Positions 9,071-17,429 of a DNA stretch of 64,000 nucleotides are shown here, one piece after another. Made by a program: the position numbers and the translations under genes. Position 1 is the stretch's first letter. Every line of letters starts with the position of its first letter. The notes below the pieces were generated by a model. It ran no database searches. It was not told the DNA's origin and saw only the letters and a program-made list of their open reading frames with translations. Source of the DNA: Bradyrhizobiaceae bacterium (GTDB lineage: Bacteria; Pseudomonadota; Alphaproteobacteria; Rhizobiales; Xanthobacteraceae); assembly GCA_020544565.1 (NCBI GenBank), contig CP078014.1, positions 2,482,016-2,546,015 on the forward strand. Reading direction: 5' to 3'.

Positions 9071-9100
9071 TGAAAAGCCCATCATTGGCGGGCCTTTTCA
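9071..9100. terminator. Terminator-like hairpin
   Basis: TGAAAAGCCC pairs with GGGCCTTTTCA around a short loop with one bulged base; the flanking A and T runs make it look like a bidirectional intrinsic terminator. No intact gene ends next to it, although a possible gene tail stops at 9072-9074. Confidence 0.4.
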
Positions 9101-9177
9101 GCAATTAATAAAACTATTCTCTCAATCACACACTGGCTAGCTGGCGGCGCAGTACTGATAGTACCTGTCTCCCGGCG

Positions 9178-9199
9178 AATTCCCTGCTAACAGGGAATT
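9178..9199. repeat. Perfect 9-bp inverted repeat AATTCCCTG / CAGGGAATT
   Basis: The arms are perfect and the loop is CTAA. Further CAGGGAA-type words follow at about 9301 and a diverged one near 9326. Similar CAGGGAA-rich blocks flank integrated elements in related genomes as far as I recall, so this may be a recombination scar; that link is not demonstrable here. Confidence 0.4.
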
Positions 9200-10082
9200 T
9201 TACAGAGAAAATCGTCTGAAGCGAGCCAAATGGGATGGCTCGACTAGTGAAAAAGGCCCATTTCGCACGCGCTTTCACCAGAATACCCTATGTAAAACAG
9301 CAGGGAAATGTCTGACAGGATCAGGGAGTTTGTTCTCGTTAATAGGGGCTTTCCCGTCCCATACATTAAGTTTTCCCCATGCAGAGATACTTGATCTAAA
9401 GATGGTCTCCGATGCTGTGCTTGGATCCCTCGCGGCCGTTACTGCTTTTTGACGCCACCAACGACCGTGAGAAGAACGGATTCGCTACCAATGTGGAAGA
9501 GCATGAATTGAAGTCTCGTGTCATTGCGGCACGTGTCTTCAACCAACCGCCGCGAAGTCGTGGTGCTACTGTTCGCCGTTCCGAAACACCCTTCTCTGCG
9601 TCCAGACGTAAACTGACCGAGACCATAAAAAGATACTCAGAATATATGTCTAAGCCGTCGGGCCGCTAACAGCAGATGCCGGACACAAGAGATACGCGAC
9701 GCGCACATCGTCGTTAATGCACCTTCGTCGTGCTTTTGACCTGGGATGCAAATGAGATTGCGCGATGCGCCGTGCCATTTGCCAGACTACGCAATGTCTA
9801 GTGTTGAAGGCGCTGATTTCATCGCCCAATGTGCCGGTGGCGAGAACTGAACCTCTTGCGGTTACAGGAACCGGTAAAATTTAGTCGCCGCATCCAGGCA
9901 GCGGCGACGTCCCCCTTCCTTGCGACGACAATCCCGTGACGCGTCGGAATGATCGCTGGAGCCAGCCCGTCTCGCACCCGCAGCAGGCGGTCACGCCGTG
10001 CGGTTCAGAGACAGCCTGCGACAGGATCGGACTGCCCGCTTTAGGGAGCAATGCGAGATCCGCTTGCGCTGAAATAGCCGCT

Positions 10083-11012
10083 CTACGGCGCCGCTTTATC
10101 GACCTTCTTCCAAGTCTGATCCGGATCGAACAAGAATATGCGATTGGCGATGCTCTCCGTCCGCTTCCCCAGGTCCTTCTGGTAGACAGTCCCCGCATGG
10201 TTCACGAGGAAAGTCATGACGCCGGAATTCCCGTACTCAGCAGGATAGGCGATCAGCGCGAAGCCTCCGATCATCTTTCCTTTGACAACGTAGTTCATGG
10301 CGCCGCCGGGCGCGTCGGGTCCTTGTCCCTTCAGGACTCGAAAATAGTACCCATGATAGGGGGCCGACCGCTCCTGGACCTTGTATCCATCGGCCGCCGC
10401 CTGAGCCGCCAGCTCTCCAAGCGGACTCGGGTCGCGATCATCGCGCCAGAACAGCCCGTCCTTCGTTCCGGGATTGCTGACGATGCGTTGCGCATAGACA
10501 CCCGGTCCCTCGCCCGTGCGATCCTTCTCCGCATATTCGTTTTCGGCATCCACAAAAGCCAGGGAAGTCTGAATTGCATCCAGCTCATTGCGTCCGATGC
10601 GGCGATACAGGATCTCGATCCGCCCGGCCGCAGGGTCGAATTCCCAACCGGCCTTGTTGTTCACCAAAGGAATAGGGAACGGAAAATCGTCGGCGCCCAG
10701 GATAAGGGTCGCCTTCTTGTTGCCATCTACCTTGATCGCGTGCTTGGCATCGAAGGCAGACAGAAAGCGGTTGCGCATCTCGGCGTCAGCAACGTCATCG
10801 CCGGACCAGATGATATCTTCGCTACCTTTGCCCAGAACTTTCAGGATCGCATCCGTCTCACCGGTCTTGACCGCAGCGACAAGGGCTGTCGCGGCGTCAT
10901 CCGGCGAGCGAAAAGCCTGCTGGGCATGGGACGCCGAAGCCAACCACGTTAGGGCGACGACTGTGCCAAGCCCCACTGATGCCGCGCGACGGATCAATTT
11001 GATCGTGTTCAT
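10083..11012 (-). CDS. DUF2950 family secreted protein
   Basis: A 309-residue exported protein of the DUF2950 family. It has a signal peptide (VALTWLASASHAQQ) and the typical early block FRSPDDAATALVAAVKTGE. The C-terminal part carries the characteristic LFWRDDRDPSPLG, APYHGYYFRVLKGQGPDA, GFALIAYPAEYGNSGVMTF and YQKDLGKRTES blocks. Function is unknown. Its start codon overlaps the stop of the DUF3300 gene by 4 bp (ATGA, 11009-11012), so the two are translationally coupled in a leftward operon. DUF2950 and DUF3300 genes are frequent neighbours in proteobacteria, suggesting a shared envelope role; that role is unproven. Confidence 0.85.
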   Translation of the reverse strand: MNTIKLIRRAASVGLGTVVALTWLASASHAQQAFRSPDDAATALVAAVKTGETDAILKVLGKGSEDIIWSGDDVADAEMRNRFLSAFDAKHAIKVDGNKKATLILGADDFPFPIPLVNNKAGWEFDPAAGRIEILYRRIGRNELDAIQTSLAFVDAENEYAEKDRTGEGPGVYAQRIVSNPGTKDGLFWRDDRDPSPLGELAAQAAADGYKVQERSAPYHGYYFRVLKGQGPDAPGGAMNYVVKGKMIGGFALIAYPAEYGNSGVMTFLVNHAGTVYQKDLGKRTESIANRIFLFDPDQTWKKVDKAAP

Positions 11013-12676
11013 GGCTGAACCTCCCGGAGCGCCGGAATCTTGGCGCCGTCAGCAAGCCAATTGGTATAGGAGCGGAATTTCAATCCCAGCTTTTCGTAGT
11101 AGACGCGAAGATAGCCATCTTGGCCGCGGGTCACGGCGTCGGGCATCAGGTTTTGCACTTCCTGCGCGATAACACCGACATACTGCTTGCTGCTGCCGAG
11201 ATAGCTGAAGCGATAGTAGCCGAGACCATTGGCGAGATGACCAAGTAGAACCACGTCATGCTTCAGGTCAGCATCGGAGCGCCGTCCGCCACCGCCGCCG
11301 CCGCGACCACCACCGCCGCCGCCACCGCCTCGGAAGCCACCACCTCCGCCGCCGCCACGGTAGCCACCACCACCCCCCGCACCGCGGAAACTACCGCCTC
11401 CATGTCCGGAGAAACTGGGCGCGCCTCCGCCTCGCCCCCCGAGACTCGCCTGACCGCGAGCCGAAGCCGCCCCAGCAGCCTTCCCTGAGGAAACGTTCAT
11501 GGCGCCGCCACGATTGCCGCTGCCGCGCGCCGCACTGCTACTACGGTTGGCTACGGTGTTGCCGGCCTTGGCACGATTGCCACTGTTCTTGCCACGATCC
11601 GCCGTTGCGGGACGGTTGCCGCGATCGCTGGCGGCTCGATCACGGTTGCCCGCACGGTCAGCGCCACGGTCCCCTGCGCGATCACCGGCTCGGTCGGCAG
11701 CGCCGGGCCGATCCTGCCCCGGACGGATCACCTGCTGGCCATCGCGACCGCGGAAATCCATCCGGTCGGAGACACCGGCCTTCTGGTTGTTGTTGCCGAA
11801 GCGCTGCTGAACGTCCTTGTTGTTGTATCGCACGCCCTGGCGGTGCTCCGGATTGTGCTGCCAGTTGTTTCCGATGTTGTTGATCTTGTGATGGTCGACG
11901 TAAACATTCCGATTGCCCCAGTTGACACCGCCACCCCAGTAATTGCCCCAGCGCCCGATCGCCCAGCCCGCGCCAAAGGCAAGACCGGCGGCAATCACGC
12001 CGGCGCCGATATAAGGCGGATAGCCGAAATAATAAGGAGGATATGCCTCATATGGCCATGCTCCATACACCGTCGCCGGATCGTAGTAAGGCACGTAGAT
12101 CGTATTCGGATCAGCCGATTCGATGACGATCGCCTGCTTGTTTTCCTGCGTCTTGACACTGACCTTTTGCTGCTTGGTCGTGACCAGCTTTTTATTGTCA
12201 TAGGCTTTGGAACGCAGGCGCTGAATTGCATCCATGACATCGGCCTGCTGGGCAAGCATCGCGTCACCCAGGTTTTTGGTCCAGTCGACTTTATCGCTCA
12301 TCATCGCGACGACGTCCGCGGTGCTGACGAGAGCCTTGACGCTATTGTCCCACGACTGCTTCTCGACTTCCTTTTTCAGTTCGTCGCCCTTCAAGGATTT
12401 ATGCGCCTTGAGCCAGCGGTCGGCTTGGACGACCTCCAACGGATAGGTCGACGCAGCCAGGATATTCGCCAGCAATTCGTCAGGATAGAGCGCGATCGGC
12501 GCAACCAGCGCCTCGAGCTGCTCTGGCTTCAACAGCTCAGCACCGGGCAAGGATTGGCTCGCTGGTTGTGTAGGGCTACTCGAAGCGGGCAGCTTGTCCG
12601 CTGTCTGAGCCGAAACGGCGACCGGGATCGCGACCACCATCGCGAGCGTAATAAGATTCTTGCCGCAGCGAAACAT
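11009..12676 (-). CDS. DUF3300 protein with RG/G-rich linker and C-terminal chaperone-like (peptidase S74) domain
   Basis: A 555-residue exported protein. After a signal peptide, residues about 45-250 form the DUF3300 domain (LLKPEQLEALVAPIALYPDE, TYPLEVVQADRWLK, PNTIYVPYYDPATVYG) and a glycine-rich membrane-like segment. Residues about 320-465 are a low-complexity RDG/GGG linker. The last about 85 residues (SDADLKHDVVLLG, YRFSYLGSSKQYVGVIAQEV, PDAVTRGQDGYLRVYYEKLG) match the intramolecular chaperone/peptidase S74 fold known from phage tail spikes, including a Ser-Asp at its head where self-cleavage occurs in that family. Cotranscribed with the DUF2950 gene. Biological role unknown. Confidence 0.82.
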   Translation of the reverse strand: MFRCGKNLITLAMVVAIPVAVSAQTADKLPASSSPTQPASQSLPGAELLKPEQLEALVAPIALYPDELLANILAASTYPLEVVQADRWLKAHKSLKGDELKKEVEKQSWDNSVKALVSTADVVAMMSDKVDWTKNLGDAMLAQQADVMDAIQRLRSKAYDNKKLVTTKQQKVSVKTQENKQAIVIESADPNTIYVPYYDPATVYGAWPYEAYPPYYFGYPPYIGAGVIAAGLAFGAGWAIGRWGNYWGGGVNWGNRNVYVDHHKINNIGNNWQHNPEHRQGVRYNNKDVQQRFGNNNQKAGVSDRMDFRGRDGQQVIRPGQDRPGAADRAGDRAGDRGADRAGNRDRAASDRGNRPATADRGKNSGNRAKAGNTVANRSSSAARGSGNRGGAMNVSSGKAAGAASARGQASLGGRGGGAPSFSGHGGGSFRGAGGGGGYRGGGGGGGFRGGGGGGGGRGGGGGGRRSDADLKHDVVLLGHLANGLGYYRFSYLGSSKQYVGVIAQEVQNLMPDAVTRGQDGYLRVYYEKLGLKFRSYTNWLADGAKIPALREVQP

Positions 12677-12901
12677 CGCACCCTCCTTTGGGCTTCACCG
12701 CTGCAAGCTTCGGTCGCAAACAAGATCGTTCGTTGATAAAGATCAAGGAAATCGTGAGGAAGAAATCGCGGCGCGCGACCGACACTGCGATCGTGCAAAT
12801 CGGGAGAGTTTATGCGAGGCCGCCGACCGAGACCGTCCGGCTCCGTGCACCACGGCATCCATTGATCCGGGATGAATGCTCCCAAATCGGTTGTTCATCC
12901 T

Positions 12902-13321
12902 CTAAATCTGGCACCGATGATATTCGACTTCCATGCCCTCGATCCCGGGGAACTGTCTGGAAATAGTATTGTCATCGATGATCTTCAGGAAAAACTGAAC
13001 CTTCGAAAGCATGATGCCGTTGGCGCAGGCAACGACCAGATTGATCGTCCGCTCGCCGTCCTTCCGCGACTTGATCTGACAATTCTCGAACTTTCCTCTC
13101 AGGCGATCGGCCTCGGCGATAAATCCGCCGCCGTACACGCCGGGAAATCTCGTAAACCCCAACCGGTTCGTACGGCCCTTGCGGGCGAAGACCTTGGTGC
13201 ATTGGTTAGCGCTTGTAGCCCACGCGCCGGTGAGATCAAACGCATTCGCCGGCTGCGGCGACAGCAGGACAGCCCCTGACAGAACAGCCGCGGAGAGGAG
13301 CAGGATTCGAGACACGCTCAT
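12902..13321 (-). CDS. Small secreted protein of unknown function
   Basis: 139 residues with a clear Sec signal peptide (ILLLSAAVLSGAVLLSPQ, cleavage near ANA-FD). The mature protein of about 114 residues begins LTGAWATSANQCTKVF and has four cysteines (QCTK, ENCQI, ACANG, HRCQI), consistent with two periplasmic disulfides. The N-terminal LTGxW pattern is common to small lipocalin-like or extracellular proteins, but no family can be named. It lies 12 bp from the HlyD-family gene on the same strand and may be the distal gene of that operon. Confidence 0.65.
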   Translation of the reverse strand: MSVSRILLLSAAVLSGAVLLSPQPANAFDLTGAWATSANQCTKVFARKGRTNRLGFTRFPGVYGGGFIAEADRLRGKFENCQIKSRKDGERTINLVVACANGIMLSKVQFFLKIIDDNTISRQFPGIEGMEVEYHRCQI

Positions 13322-13333
13322 CGGATACCTCTA

Positions 13334-14566
13334 TCAGTGGCCGCTCAGCACCAACGTCTTGATTGGCATCAGCAGCGCCTGGATTCGCAACAGCAAAGCG
13401 TGAACAAGACCAACGGCGTCGATAACGTGCAGCATCGCTCTGCGCGCCGAGCCGGTTTCTTTCGCAACGATTTCATCGTGATTGCTGGTGTAGGCATTCA
13501 CGATGCAATTGCTGCCTGCGGTGACGCCTTCGAGGCCGCCTTCATACAACGGCTCCAGGTGCACCAGTATCGTACCCGGGCGCGTAACATTCTGCGCCTC
13601 GACCAGTTGCTCCCCGCCACGAATCTGCCCCGCCGCGATGTAGTCCTGCACGGACGTCACGACCATCGGAATAACCACCCAGGGCTTCGAAATGCAGACC
13701 GCTTCCGCAACCATGCCTTTTCTCATCACCTGGGCCTCGATTTGCCCGAAGCCCGCCTGCAGGGCTCTCTGACCCGCACCATCGGGAATGAGAATACCTG
13801 CCGGCCGCATCAGTTGATTGACGATATCACCGACGCGAAGGAGAAACTGCTCCACCCGCCCATCGACCCCGGCGCGGACAATGGTCTTGTCCAGATCCAC
13901 CTTCGCCTGCGCCAACACCGCTTCGGCGCTGGCCCGTTCTGCCGGCAGCAAAGTTGAAATGCGCAGAACGAACGTCTGCTTGGCTGCCGACGCGGCATCA
14001 ATTCCGGCCTGCCGCTGATCGACTGCCACCTGAAGTTTCTCAATGTCACGTTGCGCAACGATGCCGGGATTGCGGCGCTGCAAATCGCTCTTGACGTCGA
14101 GTTCATCCCTGGCCTGCTGATATGCGGCTTTTGCCTCCTGGATCTGCGCCTCGGCCTTGACGACGTCCGCTTCGGCAGCCACCAGTGCGGCGTCAATTTC
14201 GGCGATCTTGCGCTTGGCGGTTTCAAGAGCAGCTTCCTGCCTCGAGCTATCCAGCCTGAAGAGCACGTCCCCCTTCTTAACCGACGCGCTGAACCCGACA
14301 TTGACCTCGGCAACACGGCCCGACCCCTCCGGCAGAATCGGGATCGTTCGGAAGAACAACGTCGATGTGGTCGTCGAGGGATGAAAATAGAAAATCATCG
14401 TGATCAGGGAAACGGTCAGCATCAGACATGCAACGATGCCCCACCTGAGTTCATACCAGACCGAATAGAATGTAATCTCCTTGCCGAGCCGTTTGTTCTG
14501 GCCATAGCGACGATAGAGATAATCCGGCAGGATCGTCACAAGAGAACAGAGGATGAGCTCAAACAT
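13334..14566 (-). CDS. HlyD-family membrane fusion/adaptor protein
   Basis: Periplasmic adaptor of a transport or envelope complex, 410 residues. The N-terminus is membrane-anchored: a hydrophobic segment at the start (MFELILCSLVTILPDYLYRR) and a second at about 45-65 (GIVACLMLTVSLITMIFYF). A biotinyl-lipoyl-like domain follows (GSGRVAEVNVGFSASVKKGD), then a long alpha-helical hairpin rich in Ala/Glu/Lys and Gln, then the returning half-motif AGVDGRVEQFLLRVGD. ATG 14566 gives the family N-terminus and overlaps the stop of the upstream small membrane gene by 8 bp, showing coupling; longer starts lie wholly inside that gene. The pairing recalls the YiaV/YiaW couple of enterobacteria. Cargo unknown. 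Confidence 0.8.
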   Translation of the reverse strand: MFELILCSLVTILPDYLYRRYGQNKRLGKEITFYSVWYELRWGIVACLMLTVSLITMIFYFHPSTTTSTLFFRTIPILPEGSGRVAEVNVGFSASVKKGDVLFRLDSSRQEAALETAKRKIAEIDAALVAAEADVVKAEAQIQEAKAAYQQARDELDVKSDLQRRNPGIVAQRDIEKLQVAVDQRQAGIDAASAAKQTFVLRISTLLPAERASAEAVLAQAKVDLDKTIVRAGVDGRVEQFLLRVGDIVNQLMRPAGILIPDGAGQRALQAGFGQIEAQVMRKGMVAEAVCISKPWVVIPMVVTSVQDYIAAGQIRGGEQLVEAQNVTRPGTILVHLEPLYEGGLEGVTAGSNCIVNAYTSNHDEIVAKETGSARRAMLHVIDAVGLVHALLLRIQALLMPIKTLVLSGH

Positions 14567-15035
14567 GGTCGCTCGCTTCCGCCTTTGCAGCGTTCGAACT
14601 TGTGTTCTCTGGAGATTCAGCCGCATGAGGAGCCGGAGGCGAGCCGGCTTCAGACCCGCCCTCGGCACCCGCTGATCTGACATCCGCGATCTTCTCGACA
14701 GATCCCGCGATGCTGCGTAACGGCGTGCCGAAATCAGGCAGATCGATCATCGCAAGCAACAGGGCCGCGACCCAGAACAAGTGAATGTGCGTAAACAGCG
14801 CCAGCAAACCCAGGATCGCCACGATCTCGAACTGCAGCTTTTCCGACTTGTGCGCCATCCGCTCCGGCAAGCTGTGCAACTTCAGATAGAGCGTGCCGAC
14901 CCAGACCACGATGGCGACCAGAAAGATGCCCATCACCACCATCAGGACATCGGTCCCCTCCCCCGGAGCAAGAAAGAAGGGGAGATGATCCGGAGCCAGT
15001 GGATGAAGCTGCGGGTGAATCTGTTCGCTCAACAT
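14559..15035 (-). CDS. Small inner-membrane protein paired with the HlyD adaptor (DUF3302/YiaW-like)
   Basis: 158 residues with two predicted membrane helices (VLMVVMGIFLVAIVVWVGTL and EIVAILGLLALFTHIHLFWV) separated by a basic loop LPERMAHKSEK, and a hydrophilic Glu/Ala/Ser-rich C-terminal tail. ATG 15033-15035 is preferred to an upstream TTG because GGGAGA lies just ahead of it. The gene overlaps the HlyD-family gene by 8 bp. A small two-helix protein before a HlyD protein matches the YiaW (DUF3302)/YiaV arrangement; similarity to DUF3302 itself is only suggestive. First gene of the leftward operon. Confidence 0.6.
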   Translation of the reverse strand: MLSEQIHPQLHPLAPDHLPFFLAPGEGTDVLMVVMGIFLVAIVVWVGTLYLKLHSLPERMAHKSEKLQFEIVAILGLLALFTHIHLFWVAALLLAMIDLPDFGTPLRSIAGSVEKIADVRSAGAEGGSEAGSPPAPHAAESPENTSSNAAKAEASDHV

Positions 15036-15190
15036 TTTCTCCCAAACAAAATCCAAGCCACCCGCAGATACCCGTCTCTATGGTATCTTTCCGCAATGCA
15101 GTTTGCTTGATTTGGATCAACGGAACAGGTTCGGCCGCGTCTAGCTTAGCGTCAGCGCTAGAAACGGCAACCATCCTGGAGCCATCCGCC

Positions 15191-15646
15191 ATGCCTGCCA
15201 GTATTGATGACCTCATCCCCGATGCCATGCAGATTCGCAAGGAAGCCGCTCTCAAGGAAGCCGAAAAGGCAGACGAATATGCCCGCCTTGCCGCCGCTGT
15301 TGAAGCCGAGAAGCAGGCGCTGATCGACCGCCTCAGTCGTCCGTCCGGCAAGAGCGAAACCGAAAAGATCCAACTCGCGTCTACTGTCATTCAGCGGGCA
15401 GTGCGAAACGGATTGACGGAAGTTCAAGTCTATCGATTCCCCAATACGCTGTGCACCGACAAGGGCCGCGCGATCAATCAACAGGAAGCCGGTTGGGAGA
15501 ACACGCTGACGGGAATTCCAAAAGAAATATATCAGCTTTGGGCCGACTACCTGAAGCCGCGAGGCTATCGGATCGGCTACCAGATCATCGAATACCCGGG
15601 AGGCATGCCGGGAGATATTGCCATCACGATTACGTGGGGAGAATGA
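15191..15646 (+). CDS. Conserved hypothetical cytoplasmic protein
   Basis: 151 residues beginning MPASIDDLIPDAMQIRKE. Residues about 15-55 are a charged helical segment (KEAALKEAEKADEYARLAAA) likely to form a coiled coil; the C-terminal half is a compact domain with VQVYRFPNTLCTDKGRAI, GIPKEIYQLWADYLKPRG and YPGGMPGDIAITITWGE, which read like a structured fold. I cannot name the family. ATG 15191 was chosen because the upstream extension of the frame is unlike coding sequence; its promoter region is shared with the divergent membrane protein gene. Confidence 0.6.
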   Translation: MPASIDDLIPDAMQIRKEAALKEAEKADEYARLAAAVEAEKQALIDRLSRPSGKSETEKIQLASTVIQRAVRNGLTEVQVYRFPNTLCTDKGRAINQQEAGWENTLTGIPKEIYQLWADYLKPRGYRIGYQIIEYPGGMPGDIAITITWGE

Positions 15647-15999
15647 AAGCGGTCAACCGCAATCGACTTGAAACGCTGAAATAGCGAGATGGCAGCCGAC
15701 ATCCCAGCGCAAAAGATCAAGCGTGAAGCAATTATTTGAAGGCGCAGGATCGCATGCTTGAGGCCATGAACACTAAGCATGCTCCGTGACACATCATTCG
15801 CTCGGAGGACAAGCGCAGGCGCGCCTGAATTGCATCGTGCACTTGCTCCGCTCAATCCCGTACAAGCAGCTCATGCGAAACAGGATCAGGCACCGTCAGC
15901 ATTCCGGTAAAGACCGCTATTTAATCCAGACGTCCTTGCGAGGAATCGCGCTACCGAGCAGATCGTCCAGATTGACAGCGCGACCCGGCGCGTGCGCCC
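15647..15999. other. Intergenic gap, nothing recognised
   Basis: About 350 bp between two convergent unknown genes. I find no gene, repeat or convincing terminator in it. Confidence 0.3.
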
Positions 16000-16434
16000 C
16001 TACTTCAAATGCAGCCTAAGGCCTCCGACCGCAGCCGATATTTCGGCGCCGACCTTGGGCCCGCTCAGTTGAAGGATGACGCCCTGGCGATTGCGCAACT
16101 GGACACCTCCCGCGCCGGCGATAGCAGCCCCACCAGCTCCAACAGCGGTGTATGTTCCCTCAATCGAGGTTGGCCCCTTGAGATTGAGCGCACGACCGAC
16201 AAGCCTGTTCGCTGATGCTCCGATCGTGAAGCCGATGTTCATGCCCGATACGGTGAGTGGATAATGCTTGCCCCGAAGCGTCAGCACGCCTTCGCCGCTC
16301 CCGACTCCGACGACGAATCCACCTTTGGTAAAGAGGATTTCAACCCTCCCAGTTTCAGCCCGGGCGGGTGTACTGTTGCTGATTGCGCCAACAGCCAAGC
16401 CGATCAAGGCGACGCAAACGCCAAGCTTTTTCAT
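16000..16434 (-). CDS. Secreted glycine/valine-rich protein of unknown function
   Basis: 144 residues starting at ATG 16432-16434 (MKKLGVCVALIGLAVG), with a Sec signal peptide cleaved near ARA-ETGR. The mature part alternates hydrophobic and Gly residues (VEILFTKGGFVVGVGSGEGV, IAGAGGVQLRNRQGVILQL, KVGAEISAAVGGLRL), suggesting a beta-rich fold loosely like the SYLF/DUF1134-type envelope proteins. That similarity is only by eye. A longer in-frame start at 16488 exists but lacks the signal-peptide start. Confidence 0.55.
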   Translation of the reverse strand: MKKLGVCVALIGLAVGAISNSTPARAETGRVEILFTKGGFVVGVGSGEGVLTLRGKHYPLTVSGMNIGFTIGASANRLVGRALNLKGPTSIEGTYTAVGAGGAAIAGAGGVQLRNRQGVILQLSGPKVGAEISAAVGGLRLHLK

Positions 16435-16590
16435 GATGTTTTCCTCTGAAAGACACATCGAAAGTGGAAGCTGGTCAACATCTGCCATCCCGCTTCTCCG
16501 CTCTCTTGATCCACGTCAAGGGTTGCACCGGCAAGGCAACCCAGCAGAGGAAAACACGAGCCTGGCTTGACCACTGAATGGAGCGACATG

Positions 16591-16900
16591 TCATTGGCGC
16601 TCCTCGTCGAATCTTGTCGCTCCGAAACACAACACCATCATCAGCGCCACCACAGGGAAAGCGAGAGCGAAGTCCGGAGTATATTTCGTTGCGAAAGCGC
16701 CCGTCGCCGCTCCGATGCCGAACGTGACGCATAGTCCTGCGAAGATACAGGGACGACGGCGCAAACCGCGCTGGCCAGACAGCAAGGTGAACATCCCTTC
16801 GATCGCCTGGCGAAAATTCCCCGCGATCATCACCGAACCATAGGGAGCACTTTTGCAAGACGAGGTTTGTGGTCTGCGCATTGGCCATCATGCCATGAAT
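16591..16900 (-). pseudogene. Truncated, frameshifted DUF1275 (YoaK-type) membrane protein
   Basis: The minus strand carries the second half of a DUF1275 protein: YGSVMIAGNFRQAIEGMF, a cytoplasmic loop GQRGLRRRP, then two membrane helices (FAGLCVTFGIGAATGAFAT and FALAFPVVALMMVLCFGATR). Immediately upstream, but in another frame, is MMANAQTTNLVLQK, which resembles the conserved MGxxNA region of the family. The N-terminal membrane helices are absent. The gene is therefore truncated and carries a frameshift near 16850. Confidence 0.6.
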
Positions 16901-16985
16901 GATCCATATGTATGCTCGGCCAGATAGGCTATGTTGATCCATGTCAACATAAGCTAGGCTCGGTAGCCCGCGAACCGGCGCTCTC

Positions 16986-17174
16986 TTGGTGCGGGAATGG
17001 AAGGGCCGTCAGCACTGCATCATCGCGATGACAGATGGGGTTGCTTACCGGGTCGCCATTACCGAAAAACAGCTCGAGGGTGCACCTAAATACAGCGATC
17101 GATGGGACTGGGAAGATCGCCAGCGTGCACGTCAAGTCTCCGACTACTATGGAAGCGCTTGGATCGGATTTTGA
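16986..17174 (+). pseudogene. C-terminal fragment resembling a PRC-barrel protein
   Basis: An open stretch from a possible GTG at 16986 to TGA 17172-17174. The tail, LEGAPKYSDRWDWEDRQRAR then QVSDYYG, follows the pattern seen at the end of many PRC-barrel domain proteins in Rhizobiales (Leu-x-x-Ala-Pro, Trp, then a DYYG ending). No barrel N-terminus is visible upstream. A strong hairpin terminator begins 5 bp after the stop, which supports this being the true 3' end of a former gene. Confidence 0.4.
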
Positions 17175-17178
17175 ACAT

Positions 17179-17203
17179 AAGCTCGGCGCGACCCGCCGAG
17201 CTT
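17179..17203 (+). terminator. Intrinsic-terminator-like hairpin after the PRC-like fragment
   Basis: Perfect 10-bp stem AAGCTCGGCG / CGCCGAGCTT around loop CGACC, starting 5 bp after the stop at 17174. The following T run (CATTTC) is weak. Confidence 0.55.
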
Positions 17204-17228
17204 CATTTCACGACGCTGCCCAATAGCT

Positions 17229-17248
17229 GCGCGCTAAGGCGCGCTTTT
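17229..17248 (+). terminator. GC-rich hairpin with T tract
   Basis: GCGCGC-TAAG-GCGCGC followed by TTTT. It lies just before the small proline-rich gene, so it could end transcription coming from the left or act in the leader of that gene. Confidence 0.5.
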
Positions 17249-17276
17249 CTCTACTTACCGGACGTGGAGGCCCAAT

Positions 17277-17429
17277 ATGCAACCCGAACCAGGTCGACCA
17301 GAAGACCCTATCCCGATGCCGCCGCCGAAACCCGCTCCTGATGTGAAGGAGCCGCCAGATCGAAAATTGCCAGATGAGGTACCGAATCCAAACCCCGACG
17401 AAAAACGCACCCCGCCGATGGATCGATAG
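17277..17429 (+). CDS. Small proline-rich protein
   Basis: A 50-residue protein that starts MQPEPGRPEDPIPMPPPKP and ends RTPPMDR. About a third of the residues are proline and most others are charged, so it is expected to be unstructured. The case for a real gene is the ribosome-binding site GGAGG (17266-17270) placed 6 bp ahead of the ATG, a terminator-like hairpin shortly upstream that isolates it, and the biased composition throughout the frame. Function unknown. It could be an envelope or nucleic-acid-associated intrinsically disordered peptide. Confidence 0.5.
   Translation: MQPEPGRPEDPIPMPPPKPAPDVKEPPDRKLPDEVPNPNPDEKRTPPMDR

Larger units (their letters stand above)
8673..10082. other. 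1.4-kb gene-free interval with repeat-like scars
   Basis: No convincing gene. Around 8840-8890 the sequence reads MSASGQKRTS on the plus strand, resembling a dispersed repeat seen in Bradyrhizobium intergenic DNA. A short open stretch ending at TGA 9072-9074 (FVRWPENTPSIAGALAGKTV) could be the tail of a lost recombinase or other gene, but I cannot name it. Several CAGGGAA motifs occur between 9180 and 9340. The interval is compositionally poorer in GC than the right half of the window, and is best read as degraded accessory DNA. Confidence 0.4.

Noticed and set aside
9412..9669. 85-codon frame MLCLDPSRPLLLF in the gene desert
   Set aside because: No ribosome site and no recognisable family; opposite strand equally open.
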